Shown: positions 28,153 through 34,264 of the stretch, in pieces
Layout of the letters: each line of letters opens with the position of its first letter
How positions within the stretch are numbered: position 1 is the stretch's first letter
Source of the DNA: UBA1227 sp045642705
GTDB taxonomy: Bacteria > Bacillota > Clostridia > Oscillospirales > Acutalibacteraceae
Length of the DNA stretch: 35,717 bases
Assembly (NCBI GenBank): GCA_045642705.1
Contig: JAZUJK010000010.1
Span: forward strand, 1-35,717
Direction: 5' to 3'
The notes under the pieces: generated by a model
What the model was told of the DNA's origin: nothing
What the model saw: the letters and a program-made list of their open reading frames with translations, nothing else
Databases searched by the model: none
Position numbers and translations under genes: made by a program

Positions 28153-28154
28153 GT

Positions 28155-28181
28155 AAAGGCCGAGTTGCTCACTCGGCCTTT
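28155..28181. terminator. Bidirectional terminator between DUF1653 and hydrolase genes
   Basis: A perfect 11-bp stem AAAGGCCGAGT with ACTCGGCCTTT and a TGCTC loop is followed by T-rich sequence. It lies between convergent genes. Confidence 0.9.
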
Positions 28182-28184
28182 TTA

Positions 28185-29144
28185 TTATTTCTTGGGATCA
28201 AATACTTCTAAGATATCTTTATAGATTCCATTCTTTGCTTCTTTTTCAACATGTACTTCGTGCATACTTCTGTTGTAGAGTTTGAGTTCGCTCTTCTTAC
28301 CAGCTGCAATGAGCTTGTTGTGAAGAATTGTAGGTCCATAGCCTAGGAAACCAGCAATATCCCAATGACCACAGCCATGGAAGATAAGTGTCTCGTCTGG
28401 AATCTTATATTCCCAACCTTCCTTATCCGCATATGCAAATGTTGAGAAAGCTTTTAGTACAAAACCAATAAGATTTTTAGGATCTGTATTAACACCACTG
28501 CTGTATGGGCTGTTAGCAAAGTTTACTCTGTGCGCTTTATCAAATGAAATCCAACTCATCATAAGTTTTGTTGGAAGAGGAAGTTTGTCTCCGTAATTCT
28601 TTTCTACATAAGAATTGCGACGCTTCTCTATATCGCCAGGATAGTGAGAGATGAGGCGTCCGAGAATGTTGGCTGCAGGTACGAGACGATATGTCAGTGA
28701 TGGAAGAGCAGAATCTCCTGATAGGAAACAAGCCTTGACATGAACCTTGTCACCATACATTGCAAGGAATGTTCTTGTCATCATTGAGCCCATGCTATGT
28801 GCATACATGAAAACAGGAAGATTTGGATACTTCTTGGTAGCAATTGTCTGCAGATTTAACATATCTTTCCAAATGGCCTTATTGGTGTCTGATGGTGTGA
28901 TACCTACGAGACCAGGGCCAGCTGTTTTTCCATGTCCGAGATAATCCATACTAATAACATAGTAACCGTTTTCTGCAAGATGCTTTAGAATTGGAAGGAA
29001 AAATTCTGTTGCCTCAGATAAACCGTGTGTAAACTGAACAATTCCTATAGGAGCTTTTTCTGTGTCATATATTTCAAAGCATTCAATTTTTACTTTTGCC
29101 TTGGATGCAGAATCCATTTGAAAGTTGTTGATCTTAATTGACAT
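28185..29144 (-). CDS. Alpha/beta hydrolase, monoacylglycerol-lipase-like (serine aminopeptidase S33 type)
   Basis: This 319-residue cytosolic hydrolase has the oxyanion-region FTHGLSE (His40-Gly41), MDYLGHG at 66-72, nucleophile elbow A-H-S-M-G with Ser118, and a probable C-terminal catalytic His in MHEVHVE. The elbow has Ala where most family members have Gly. ATG 29144 was preferred over an in-frame GTG nine bases upstream, because that GTG lies within the GAGGTG ribosome binding site. Family members cleave monoacylglycerols or related esters. It is divergent from the first DUF362 gene. Confidence 0.88.
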   Translation of the reverse strand: MSIKINNFQMDSASKAKVKIECFEIYDTEKAPIGIVQFTHGLSEATEFFLPILKHLAENGYYVISMDYLGHGKTAGPGLVGITPSDTNKAIWKDMLNLQTIATKKYPNLPVFMYAHSMGSMMTRTFLAMYGDKVHVKACFLSGDSALPSLTYRLVPAANILGRLISHYPGDIEKRRNSYVEKNYGDKLPLPTKLMMSWISFDKAHRVNFANSPYSSGVNTDPKNLIGFVLKAFSTFAYADKEGWEYKIPDETLIFHGCGHWDIAGFLGYGPTILHNKLIAAGKKSELKLYNRSMHEVHVEKEAKNGIYKDILEVFDPKK

Positions 29145-29188
29145 TGATATCACCTCTATAATTTATCGTTACCATCTTAACAAATCAA

Positions 29189-29217
29189 TTGAACAAAAAC
29201 AATTTTTGTAATAAAAT
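29189..29217 (+). promoter_or_regulatory. Promoter of DUF362 copy 1
   Basis: TTGAAC (29189-29194) and TAAAAT (29212-29217) have 17-base spacing. A minus-strand promoter for the hydrolase (TTGATT, 17 bases, TAAATT) overlaps this region. Confidence 0.55.
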
Positions 29218-29225
29218 ATAAACGT

Positions 29226-30674
29226 ATTTTATTCGGAAAGAATAATTAGGAGGAATAATTATGGCAAAGGCAAAAGTATATGTTAAGCATCTTGATGCTC
29301 CATATCAGACAGAGAGCAGAACAAAGTTCATGCCTCTTCTTCCTGAAATGGCTGCAGAGATCAAAAAGACAGTATACGAAATTTTCGATGAAGCAGGTGG
29401 AGAAAAACTCCTCAAATCTTCTAAGAACGTATACATCAAGCCAAACGGCATTGATGCGAAGGCTTATTGCTATACTCGTCCAGAACTCGTAGATGCAGTT
29501 ATCTGTTACTGGAAAGAGCATGGTGCGAAGAAGATTTATCTCTTTGAGAATTCTACTCAGAGTAATGCTACACGTATCGTTTACGCTGTAACAGGCTATG
29601 ATAAGATCTGCAAGAAGTATGGCGCAATCCCTGTATATCTTGATGAAGGTAAGGAAGTTGAATTCGAATTCAAGGGCCTCCCAACACAGGATAAGGATCC
29701 AAACGGATATCAGTGCAACAAGTTCAATTTCCCTAAGTTCGTTGTTGATAATCTCATCAATGATAAGGATAAGAACCTCTATATCAGCATTCCAAAGCTC
29801 AAGTCTCACTCAATGGCTGGTGTAACAATGGGCGTTAAGAACCAGTGGGCATTCCCTTGCCAGACAGCAAGAGGATTTGACCATAACTATAATCTTCATT
29901 ACAAACTCGTTGACATTTTGAGCTATGTAAGACCTGACTTCACAATCCTTGAGGGTGTTGAAGGAACAATCTATGGTCACTATCCAGTAACAGCTCTCGC
30001 TGATACTGCAGTTATCCCATTCAAGGTTCTCGTTGCTGGTGCAAATGTTGTTGCAACAGATATGGTTGGTGCAAGTATCTATGGATATACTCTTGATGAT
30101 GTACCACATCTTAAACTCGCAGTTGAGCGTGATCTCGCAGAAGGCGTTAAGTCAATGGATGACATTGAAATTGATGGTGACGTTTCAATGTATACAGAGA
30201 AATATCCATATGACCTATATGATTGCTATCCTAAGGATGTTAAGCTCATGTTCGGTAAGGATATGTGCTGCAAGCAGGGCTGCCAGAACAACCCTCTTAC
30301 ACTCCTCCAGATTATGTATAACGACTACGGCGGAAAAGGCGGCTGGACTATGATTATGGGTAAGGGCCATGACCCAGCTGAAATTGATGCTTTGACAGGA
30401 AAAGTACTTATCGTTGGTGACTGCGCTATTAACGAAGTTGGCGATAAGCTCATCAAGAAGCTTGGGAAGAAGAACGTATATCTTTCACACAAGTGCAACA
30501 GCCTTGCAGATTCAGCTGCAGCTATGTTCCACCTTATGAAGGTAAATCCAATGGTATTCGTTCCATTGCCACTTCCAAAATCACTTTATCTTCTTGTTAT
30601 GTCTAAGCTCCATGGTTCAACAGCACTTGTTCCAAATGCTTTCTCTAACATTTTCAAGACAGTATAAGTAAAAC
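29226..30674. repeat. Left arm of a roughly 1.45 kb inverted repeat (DUF362 copy 1)
   Basis: The arm runs from ATTTTATTCGG upstream of the gene to just past its stop (GTAAAAC). It matches the reverse complement of 34265-35711, including the ribosome binding site region. The arms are oriented head-in, with about 3.6 kb between them. Confidence 0.9.
29261..30667 (+). CDS. DUF362 protein, copy 1
   Basis: This 468-residue protein has a DUF362 core (about 55-300: VYIKPNGID, TRPELVDAV, ISIPKLKSHSMAGVTMGVKNQW, TDMVGASIYGY). The C-terminal part has a cysteine motif CCKQGC (336-341), GKGH (367-370), Cys388 in VGDC, and Cys412. Some DUF362 proteins carry ferredoxin-like clusters; here the cysteine pattern differs, so metal binding is plausible but unproven. 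It has no signal peptide or membrane helix. AGGAGG lies seven bases before the ATG. A second copy on the opposite strand at 34272-35678 differs at only ten residues. Confidence 0.88.
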   Translation: MAKAKVYVKHLDAPYQTESRTKFMPLLPEMAAEIKKTVYEIFDEAGGEKLLKSSKNVYIKPNGIDAKAYCYTRPELVDAVICYWKEHGAKKIYLFENSTQSNATRIVYAVTGYDKICKKYGAIPVYLDEGKEVEFEFKGLPTQDKDPNGYQCNKFNFPKFVVDNLINDKDKNLYISIPKLKSHSMAGVTMGVKNQWAFPCQTARGFDHNYNLHYKLVDILSYVRPDFTILEGVEGTIYGHYPVTALADTAVIPFKVLVAGANVVATDMVGASIYGYTLDDVPHLKLAVERDLAEGVKSMDDIEIDGDVSMYTEKYPYDLYDCYPKDVKLMFGKDMCCKQGCQNNPLTLLQIMYNDYGGKGGWTMIMGKGHDPAEIDALTGKVLIVGDCAINEVGDKLIKKLGKKNVYLSHKCNSLADSAAAMFHLMKVNPMVFVPLPLPKSLYLLVMSKLHGSTALVPNAFSNIFKTV

Positions 30675-30682
30675 TAAAGTAT

Positions 30683-30706
30683 AGAGGACTGGCTTGCCAG
30701 TCCTCT
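30683..30706 (+). terminator. Terminator of DUF362 copy 1, carrying the next gene's -35 box
   Basis: A 10-bp stem AGAGGACTGG with CCAGTCCTCT and a CTTG loop is followed by TTTG. The loop and right arm contain TTGCCA, which acts as the -35 of the promoter at 30694-30722. Confidence 0.85.
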
Positions 30707-30722
30707 TTGTTGTTAGTATAAT
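30694..30722 (+). promoter_or_regulatory. Promoter of the second DUF362 family gene, predicting a leaderless mRNA
   Basis: TTGCCA (30694-30699) and a perfect TATAAT (30717-30722) are 17 bases apart. The start codon begins seven bases after the -10, where transcription would be expected to start. No Shine-Dalgarno sequence is present. Confidence 0.65.
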
Positions 30723-30728
30723 GAAATC

Positions 30729-31835
30729 ATGAAAACTAATCAGATTTTTAGAGTTGTTGGTACAGATTACAAGGCTATGACTAAAGATTTATGCAATAGA
30801 TCTGACCTTTGCAATATGATACCAACCAAGGATTCAAAAATAGCAATCAAACCCAATTTGGTGGTTGCTGGTCCAGCGGAACTCGGTGCGACAACGCACC
30901 CAGCTATCGTCGCTGGAATAATTGAATACTTAAACGAGAATGGATTTAATAACCTAGTTGCCATGGAAAGCGCCTGGTATGGAGAAAATACCGAGGACGC
31001 TTTAACGGCATCTGGGTTTGATTTGCTATGTAAAGAATATGATGTGCCGTTTGTCGACATCAAAAAAGTCCCAAGCCACAACGATAACAAAAGTGGCATG
31101 GAACTTAAAATTACTGATGCGATAAATGATATTGATTTTCTAATAAATGTTCCAGTGCTTAAGGGCCATTGCCAAGTGCGTATGACCTGCGCTATCAAGA
31201 ACATTAAGGGACTCGTCCCTGACGATGAGAAGCGCCGCTTCCATGCGCTTGGTATAAACAAGCCTGTCGGCCATCTGGCTAAAGCAATAAAGCAAGATTT
31301 TATTATTGTAGATAATATCTGCGGCGACCTCGATTTTGAAGAGGGAGGAAATCCTGTTGTAAGAAATAGCATTCTGGCAGCAATTGACCCTGTACTCGTT
31401 GACGCATATGCATGCGACAGGCTTCATCTAAAAGTGGACGATGTCCCGTATGTAAGGATTGCAGAATCCTTAGGTGTTGGCTCTGCAAATCTTGATGATG
31501 CAGAAATAATAGACATAGGTGACACCGAGGAGGCCCGCCTCCCTGAAAGCACAAAAGTGCTGGATGTTGCTTATGCAGCTGAGGCGCTTGACGCATGCAG
31601 CGCCTGCTATGGCAACTTAGCTCCAGCACTCATCCAGCTTTCCGAGGAGGGCCTCCTCGAAAATCTTGATGCCAAGATTGCCATAGGTCAAGGCCACGAA
31701 GGCCAGACCGGCACCCTTGGCATAGGAAACTGCACATCTCAATTTGACGTCTGTATCAAGGGTTGTCCACCTAGCAAAGAAGAAATCTATGATGGCTTAA
31801 AATCATACATATTAGGAGGCAAGAGCCATGAGTAA
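30729..31835 (+). CDS. DUF362 protein, diverged paralogue
   Basis: This 368-residue DUF362 protein (IAIKPNLVVAG, LINVPVLKGHCQVRMTCAIKNIKG, DAYACDRLHL) is only distantly related to the flanking pair. Its C-terminal part shares their plan: a cysteine motif CSAC (about 295), GQGHEGQTG, GIGNC, then CIKGC near the end. Its codon use appears less uniform than its neighbours (more GAC/GCG/CTC towards the 3' end). It appears to be translated from a leaderless message. It overlaps the next gene by eight bases. The function is unknown; a redox or metal-linked role is only a suggestion from the cysteines. Confidence 0.85.
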   Translation: MKTNQIFRVVGTDYKAMTKDLCNRSDLCNMIPTKDSKIAIKPNLVVAGPAELGATTHPAIVAGIIEYLNENGFNNLVAMESAWYGENTEDALTASGFDLLCKEYDVPFVDIKKVPSHNDNKSGMELKITDAINDIDFLINVPVLKGHCQVRMTCAIKNIKGLVPDDEKRRFHALGINKPVGHLAKAIKQDFIIVDNICGDLDFEEGGNPVVRNSILAAIDPVLVDAYACDRLHLKVDDVPYVRIAESLGVGSANLDDAEIIDIGDTEEARLPESTKVLDVAYAAEALDACSACYGNLAPALIQLSEEGLLENLDAKIAIGQGHEGQTGTLGIGNCTSQFDVCIKGCPPSKEEIYDGLKSYILGGKSHE

Positions 31836-32307
31836 AAAACTGATTTGGGTAACTGGCGCACTTACAGTTGCTATCACCGGAATAATGGATTTCGTAAACT
31901 TCCCAAGAATTGAGAAGAATACAGACGGAATCAAAGCATTCGATATGAATAGTTTTGGTTATCCACCAGAGCAAGCTCAGAGGTTCCTTGACCTCATCGA
32001 TGAGGATGCAAGACAGCTTTATCTCAAAAAGCAGCTTCCTCTTGATACTATCTATCCGGTCATCTACACAACCTTCTTTATTTCTTCACTCAAGACACTT
32101 GGTGCCAACAAGGCTATGATGGCATTTCCACCTGCGCTCTATATTTTCGATAACCTCGAAAATATCTGCAGTGTCAAAATGCTTAGGGATAGAAAGGCAC
32201 CAAAGCCACTTGCGAGATTTGCTAGTACAATGACCTTACTAAAATCACTAACAATGTATAGCATTTTTGGATTTCTTGGATACCTTCTTTATAAGAAGAA
32301 TAAGTAA
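31828..32307 (+). CDS. Small membrane protein, function unknown
   Basis: This 159-residue protein has hydrophobic helices at about 4-24, 75-110 (possibly two) and 135-155. Charged loops contain GYPPEQAQRFLDLIDEDARQLYL. The overlap with the DUF362 stop and the GGAGG site place it in the same operon as the preceding gene. I do not recognise the family. The association may be functional, for example a membrane partner of the cytosolic DUF362 protein, but this is an inference from the overlap only. Confidence 0.75.
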   Translation: MSKKLIWVTGALTVAITGIMDFVNFPRIEKNTDGIKAFDMNSFGYPPEQAQRFLDLIDEDARQLYLKKQLPLDTIYPVIYTTFFISSLKTLGANKAMMAFPPALYIFDNLENICSVKMLRDRKAPKPLARFASTMTLLKSLTMYSIFGFLGYLLYKKNK

Positions 32308-32328
32308 TGTTGCCAAAAGGTGATTAAA

Positions 32329-32811
32329 ATGACTTTTAGAAATGCAGAGAGAAAAGATACTCCACTTATTCTTCAATTTATAAAAGAACTTGCTGATTAT
32401 GAGCATATGCTCGATGAAGTGGTTGCTGATGAGAAGATACTTGAAGAGTGGATATTTGATAAACAAAAAGCAGAGGTAATATTTGTTCTCGAGGATGAAA
32501 AGGAAGTAGGATTTGCTCTATTTTTCCACAACTTTTCAACGTTCCTTGGCAGAGCGGGTATATATCTTGAGGATCTATATGTTAGGCCAGAATATAGGGG
32601 CAAGGGATATGGCAAAGCTTTGCTAAAACAACTCGCCAAAATTGCTATCGAGCGTGGATGCGGTCGCCTCGAATGGTGGTGCCTTGACTGGAATCAGCCA
32701 AGCATCGATTTTTATCTCTCCCTTGGAGCAGAACCAATGTCCGACTGGACCGTCTATCGTATCGCTGGCGATACTTTAAATAATTTAGCATCGGAAAAAC
32801 AATATGAGTAG
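32329..32811 (+). CDS. GNAT acetyltransferase, spermidine/diamine acetyltransferase-like
   Basis: This 160-residue GNAT resembles SAT-type diamine acetyltransferases: RNAERKDTPLILQFIKELADYE, FHNFSTFLGRAGIYLEDLYV, the CoA loop RPEYRGKGYGKALL, and WWCLDWNQPSIDFYLSLGA. It probably acetylates polyamines or a related amine; the exact substrate is not certain. ATG 32329 was chosen over GTG 32320, which is within the AAAAGGTG binding site. It overlaps the following short reading frame by eight bases. Confidence 0.87.
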   Translation: MTFRNAERKDTPLILQFIKELADYEHMLDEVVADEKILEEWIFDKQKAEVIFVLEDEKEVGFALFFHNFSTFLGRAGIYLEDLYVRPEYRGKGYGKALLKQLAKIAIERGCGRLEWWCLDWNQPSIDFYLSLGAEPMSDWTVYRIAGDTLNNLASEKQYE

Positions 32812-33085
32812 TGTTGTAATTTATATTCATGGTCAAGGTGGCAATGCCGATGAGGCGTTACATTATAGCGCATATTTTACTATGAATGCTCTCGCCGACC
32901 AAGCAATTGAAAAAGCTTATTTTATATCACCTGTAGTTGATATAGAAAAGCTGATCAAAGATATGATGACTTGGGCAAATGTTGATGAAATAGGCTCTAC
33001 ACTTACAATAATGAAAGATGGCGAGCATTGGTTCCATACAGAGGAGCAAATGAAATTTCTTGATAAGTGGATAGAAGAAACCTAA
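32804..33085 (+). pseudogene. Remnant of an alpha/beta hydrolase with two in-frame internal deletions
   Basis: The 93-residue reading frame has the ends of a small alpha/beta hydrolase but not its middle. The start carries the oxyanion segment YIHGQGGNADEA, and the end carries the catalytic-His segment DGEHWFHTEEQMKFLDKW. The nucleophile elbow is cut: the frame passes from ALHY straight into SAYFTMNAL at about residue 21, where relatives have a Ser-containing SIGAYF motif. A second jump is at about residue 62. Related full-length proteins are, from memory, about 200 or more residues. The Ser nucleophile and acid are missing, so catalysis is unlikely. The frame remains open, so an assembly artefact or a retained short protein are alternatives. 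Confidence 0.7.
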
Positions 33086-33090
33086 AAAAA

Positions 33091-33116
33091 GAGAGTTGCA
33101 AGAAATTGCAACTCTC
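33091..33116. terminator. Bidirectional terminator with GAAA tetraloop, copy A
   Basis: A perfect 11-bp stem GAGAGTTGCAA with TTGCAACTCTC closes a GAAA loop. An A-run lies on the left and a T-run on the right, between convergent genes. The same hairpin recurs at 34230-34255. Confidence 0.92.
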
Positions 33117-33136
33117 TTTTTTTATTTAGTTCGTTT

Positions 33137-33763
33137 TTAGAAAAGTTGACCTGGGAGTTTTAGCTTTTCTTTGGCAGGAAACAATTTATCAAACTCTTCA
33201 GCTTCTTGCTCATCAACAAAATATCCTTGTGGAGTCTGGTACTCACCAGTTATTCCATCAAGATATCCTGGGATGAGTTCCTTGCATAAAAAGAATGATG
33301 CGTCCTCTCCTTCTGGGAGACCATGATAACGAATCCCAAATTCACTGGCAAATGTAAAACCTGATTTGCCATAAAAATCAATATTGCCTTCAAACATTAT
33401 GGCGCCAAATCCCATTGAAGTTGCTTCCTCTAGTGAATAGTCAAGCAATTGCTTGCCATATCCTTGGCGCTTTAACCCTTCGGCAATACAGATTGGTCCC
33501 ATGGTTAAAATTGGAACATCGCTGCCATCATCGGCATTAACAAAGGCCTTCATGAACATATTTTGTCCAATGAGTTTGCCATCGAGTTCCATAACAAAAT
33601 CAAGTTCTTTTACGAATGCGTCGTCATCCCGAAGCTGATTTATTACATAGTGCTCAAGGCAGCCTGGACGATATACATTCCAGAAGCTATCTCTGATTAG
33701 AGTTTCTACTGCTCTATAGTCCTCAGGTTTTTCTAAACGAATTATGATGTTGTTTTCTTTCAT
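33137..33763 (-). CDS. GNAT family N-acetyltransferase with C-terminal extension
   Basis: This 208-residue acetyltransferase has an N-terminal GNAT region (IIIRLEKPEDYRAVETLIRDSFW), the CoA-binding segment GPICIAEGLKRQGYGKQLL and FYGKSGF. A C-terminal extension (about 145-208) ends in KLKLPGQLF, as seen in putative acetyltransferases of anaerobes. The substrate is not known. AGGAGG lies seven bases before the ATG. The gene is preceded by an unusual leader that can sequester this site. It is divergent from the peptide gene at 34009. Confidence 0.87.
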   Translation of the reverse strand: MKENNIIIRLEKPEDYRAVETLIRDSFWNVYRPGCLEHYVINQLRDDDAFVKELDFVMELDGKLIGQNMFMKAFVNADDGSDVPILTMGPICIAEGLKRQGYGKQLLDYSLEEATSMGFGAIMFEGNIDFYGKSGFTFASEFGIRYHGLPEGEDASFFLCKELIPGYLDGITGEYQTPQGYFVDEQEAEEFDKLFPAKEKLKLPGQLF

Positions 33764-33770
33764 TGTTTTT

Positions 33771-33833
33771 CCTCCTGAAATTTGTCAACTCAAATGCATT
33801 TCTGCGGGAGGTCCGATTGCACGCTAACCTCCT
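33771..33833 (-). promoter_or_regulatory. Candidate translation-attenuation leader of the GNAT gene
   Basis: On the minus strand, AGGAGG (33833-33828) and ACCTCC (33812-33807) can pair as part of a six-bp stem (33832-33827 with 33812-33807). The same ACCTCC is complementary to the gene's own AGGAGG (33776-33771). The two pairings exclude each other, the layout of a translation-attenuation switch. Confidence 0.45.
33790..33822 (-). CDS. Possible leader peptide (10 residues)
   Basis: GTG 33822-33820 follows AGGAGG by five bases and opens a short frame encoding MQSDLPQKCI, ending at TGA 33792-33790. Codons 4-6 lie over the ACCTCC element, so a stalled or translating ribosome would change the fold of the leader. 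A very short frame can arise by chance. The ribosome binding site and its place in the hairpin are the only support. Confidence 0.4.
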   Translation of the reverse strand: MQSDLPQKCI

Positions 33834-34008
33834 GGTTATGCTACAATCTCCATTTTGTTGTACTTAATCAAAAAGCACTCTCCTAAAAATATTAAAAATT
33901 ATCCGCATTTTACGGACAATGTTATTATATATAAAACTATCAATTTTTTGTAGCCATTTTTTAAATTCATCCGTATAATTAAGCGAGAACACAATGGAGG
34001 TATATGAT

Positions 34009-34218
34009 ATGAATAAAAAGATTGTATTAAATGATAGCGAACTTGCAGAAATAAACGCTGGTATTGATTTGCAGGGTTTAGAGGAAATTGGCCCATATCC
34101 ATATGTAGCTGGTGCAAATCCTCAAAGGGATTTAGATATTGTCCCAACAGGTTCTGACACAGGAACAACATCTGATAATAACATTCCAGCACCAGATATT
34201 TCTCCAAAATCATATTGA
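34009..34218 (+). CDS. Small peptide with double-glycine-type leader; candidate secreted peptide or RiPP precursor
   Basis: The 69-residue product begins MNKKIVLNDSELAEINAG. This resembles the leader of exported peptides and RiPP precursors (LxxxELxxIxGG), with AG in place of GG, so cleavage after residue 18 is plausible. The remaining 51 residues are acidic and rich in Pro, Gly, Ser, Thr and Asp, with no Cys and a tail of PAPDISPKSY. No peptidase-containing ABC transporter or modification enzyme lies in the window. ATG 34009 has GGAGG with eight-base spacing; an upstream in-frame ATG at 33994 overlaps that site. The function is inferred only from the leader. Confidence 0.65.
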   Translation: MNKKIVLNDSELAEINAGIDLQGLEEIGPYPYVAGANPQRDLDIVPTGSDTGTTSDNNIPAPDISPKSY

Positions 34219-34229
34219 GCATAACAAAA

Positions 34230-34255
34230 GAGAGTTGCAAGAAATTGCAACTCTC
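34230..34255. terminator. Bidirectional terminator with GAAA tetraloop, copy B
   Basis: The 26-base hairpin is identical to that at 33091-33116, again between convergent genes (the peptide gene and DUF362 copy 2), and is preceded by AAAA and followed by TTATTTT. Confidence 0.9.
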
Positions 34256-34264
34256 TTATTTTGT

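Noticed and set aside
29145..29153. GTG start for the S33-type hydrolase
   Set aside because: The GTG is part of the GAGGTG Shine-Dalgarno sequence for ATG 29144, so it is not the start.
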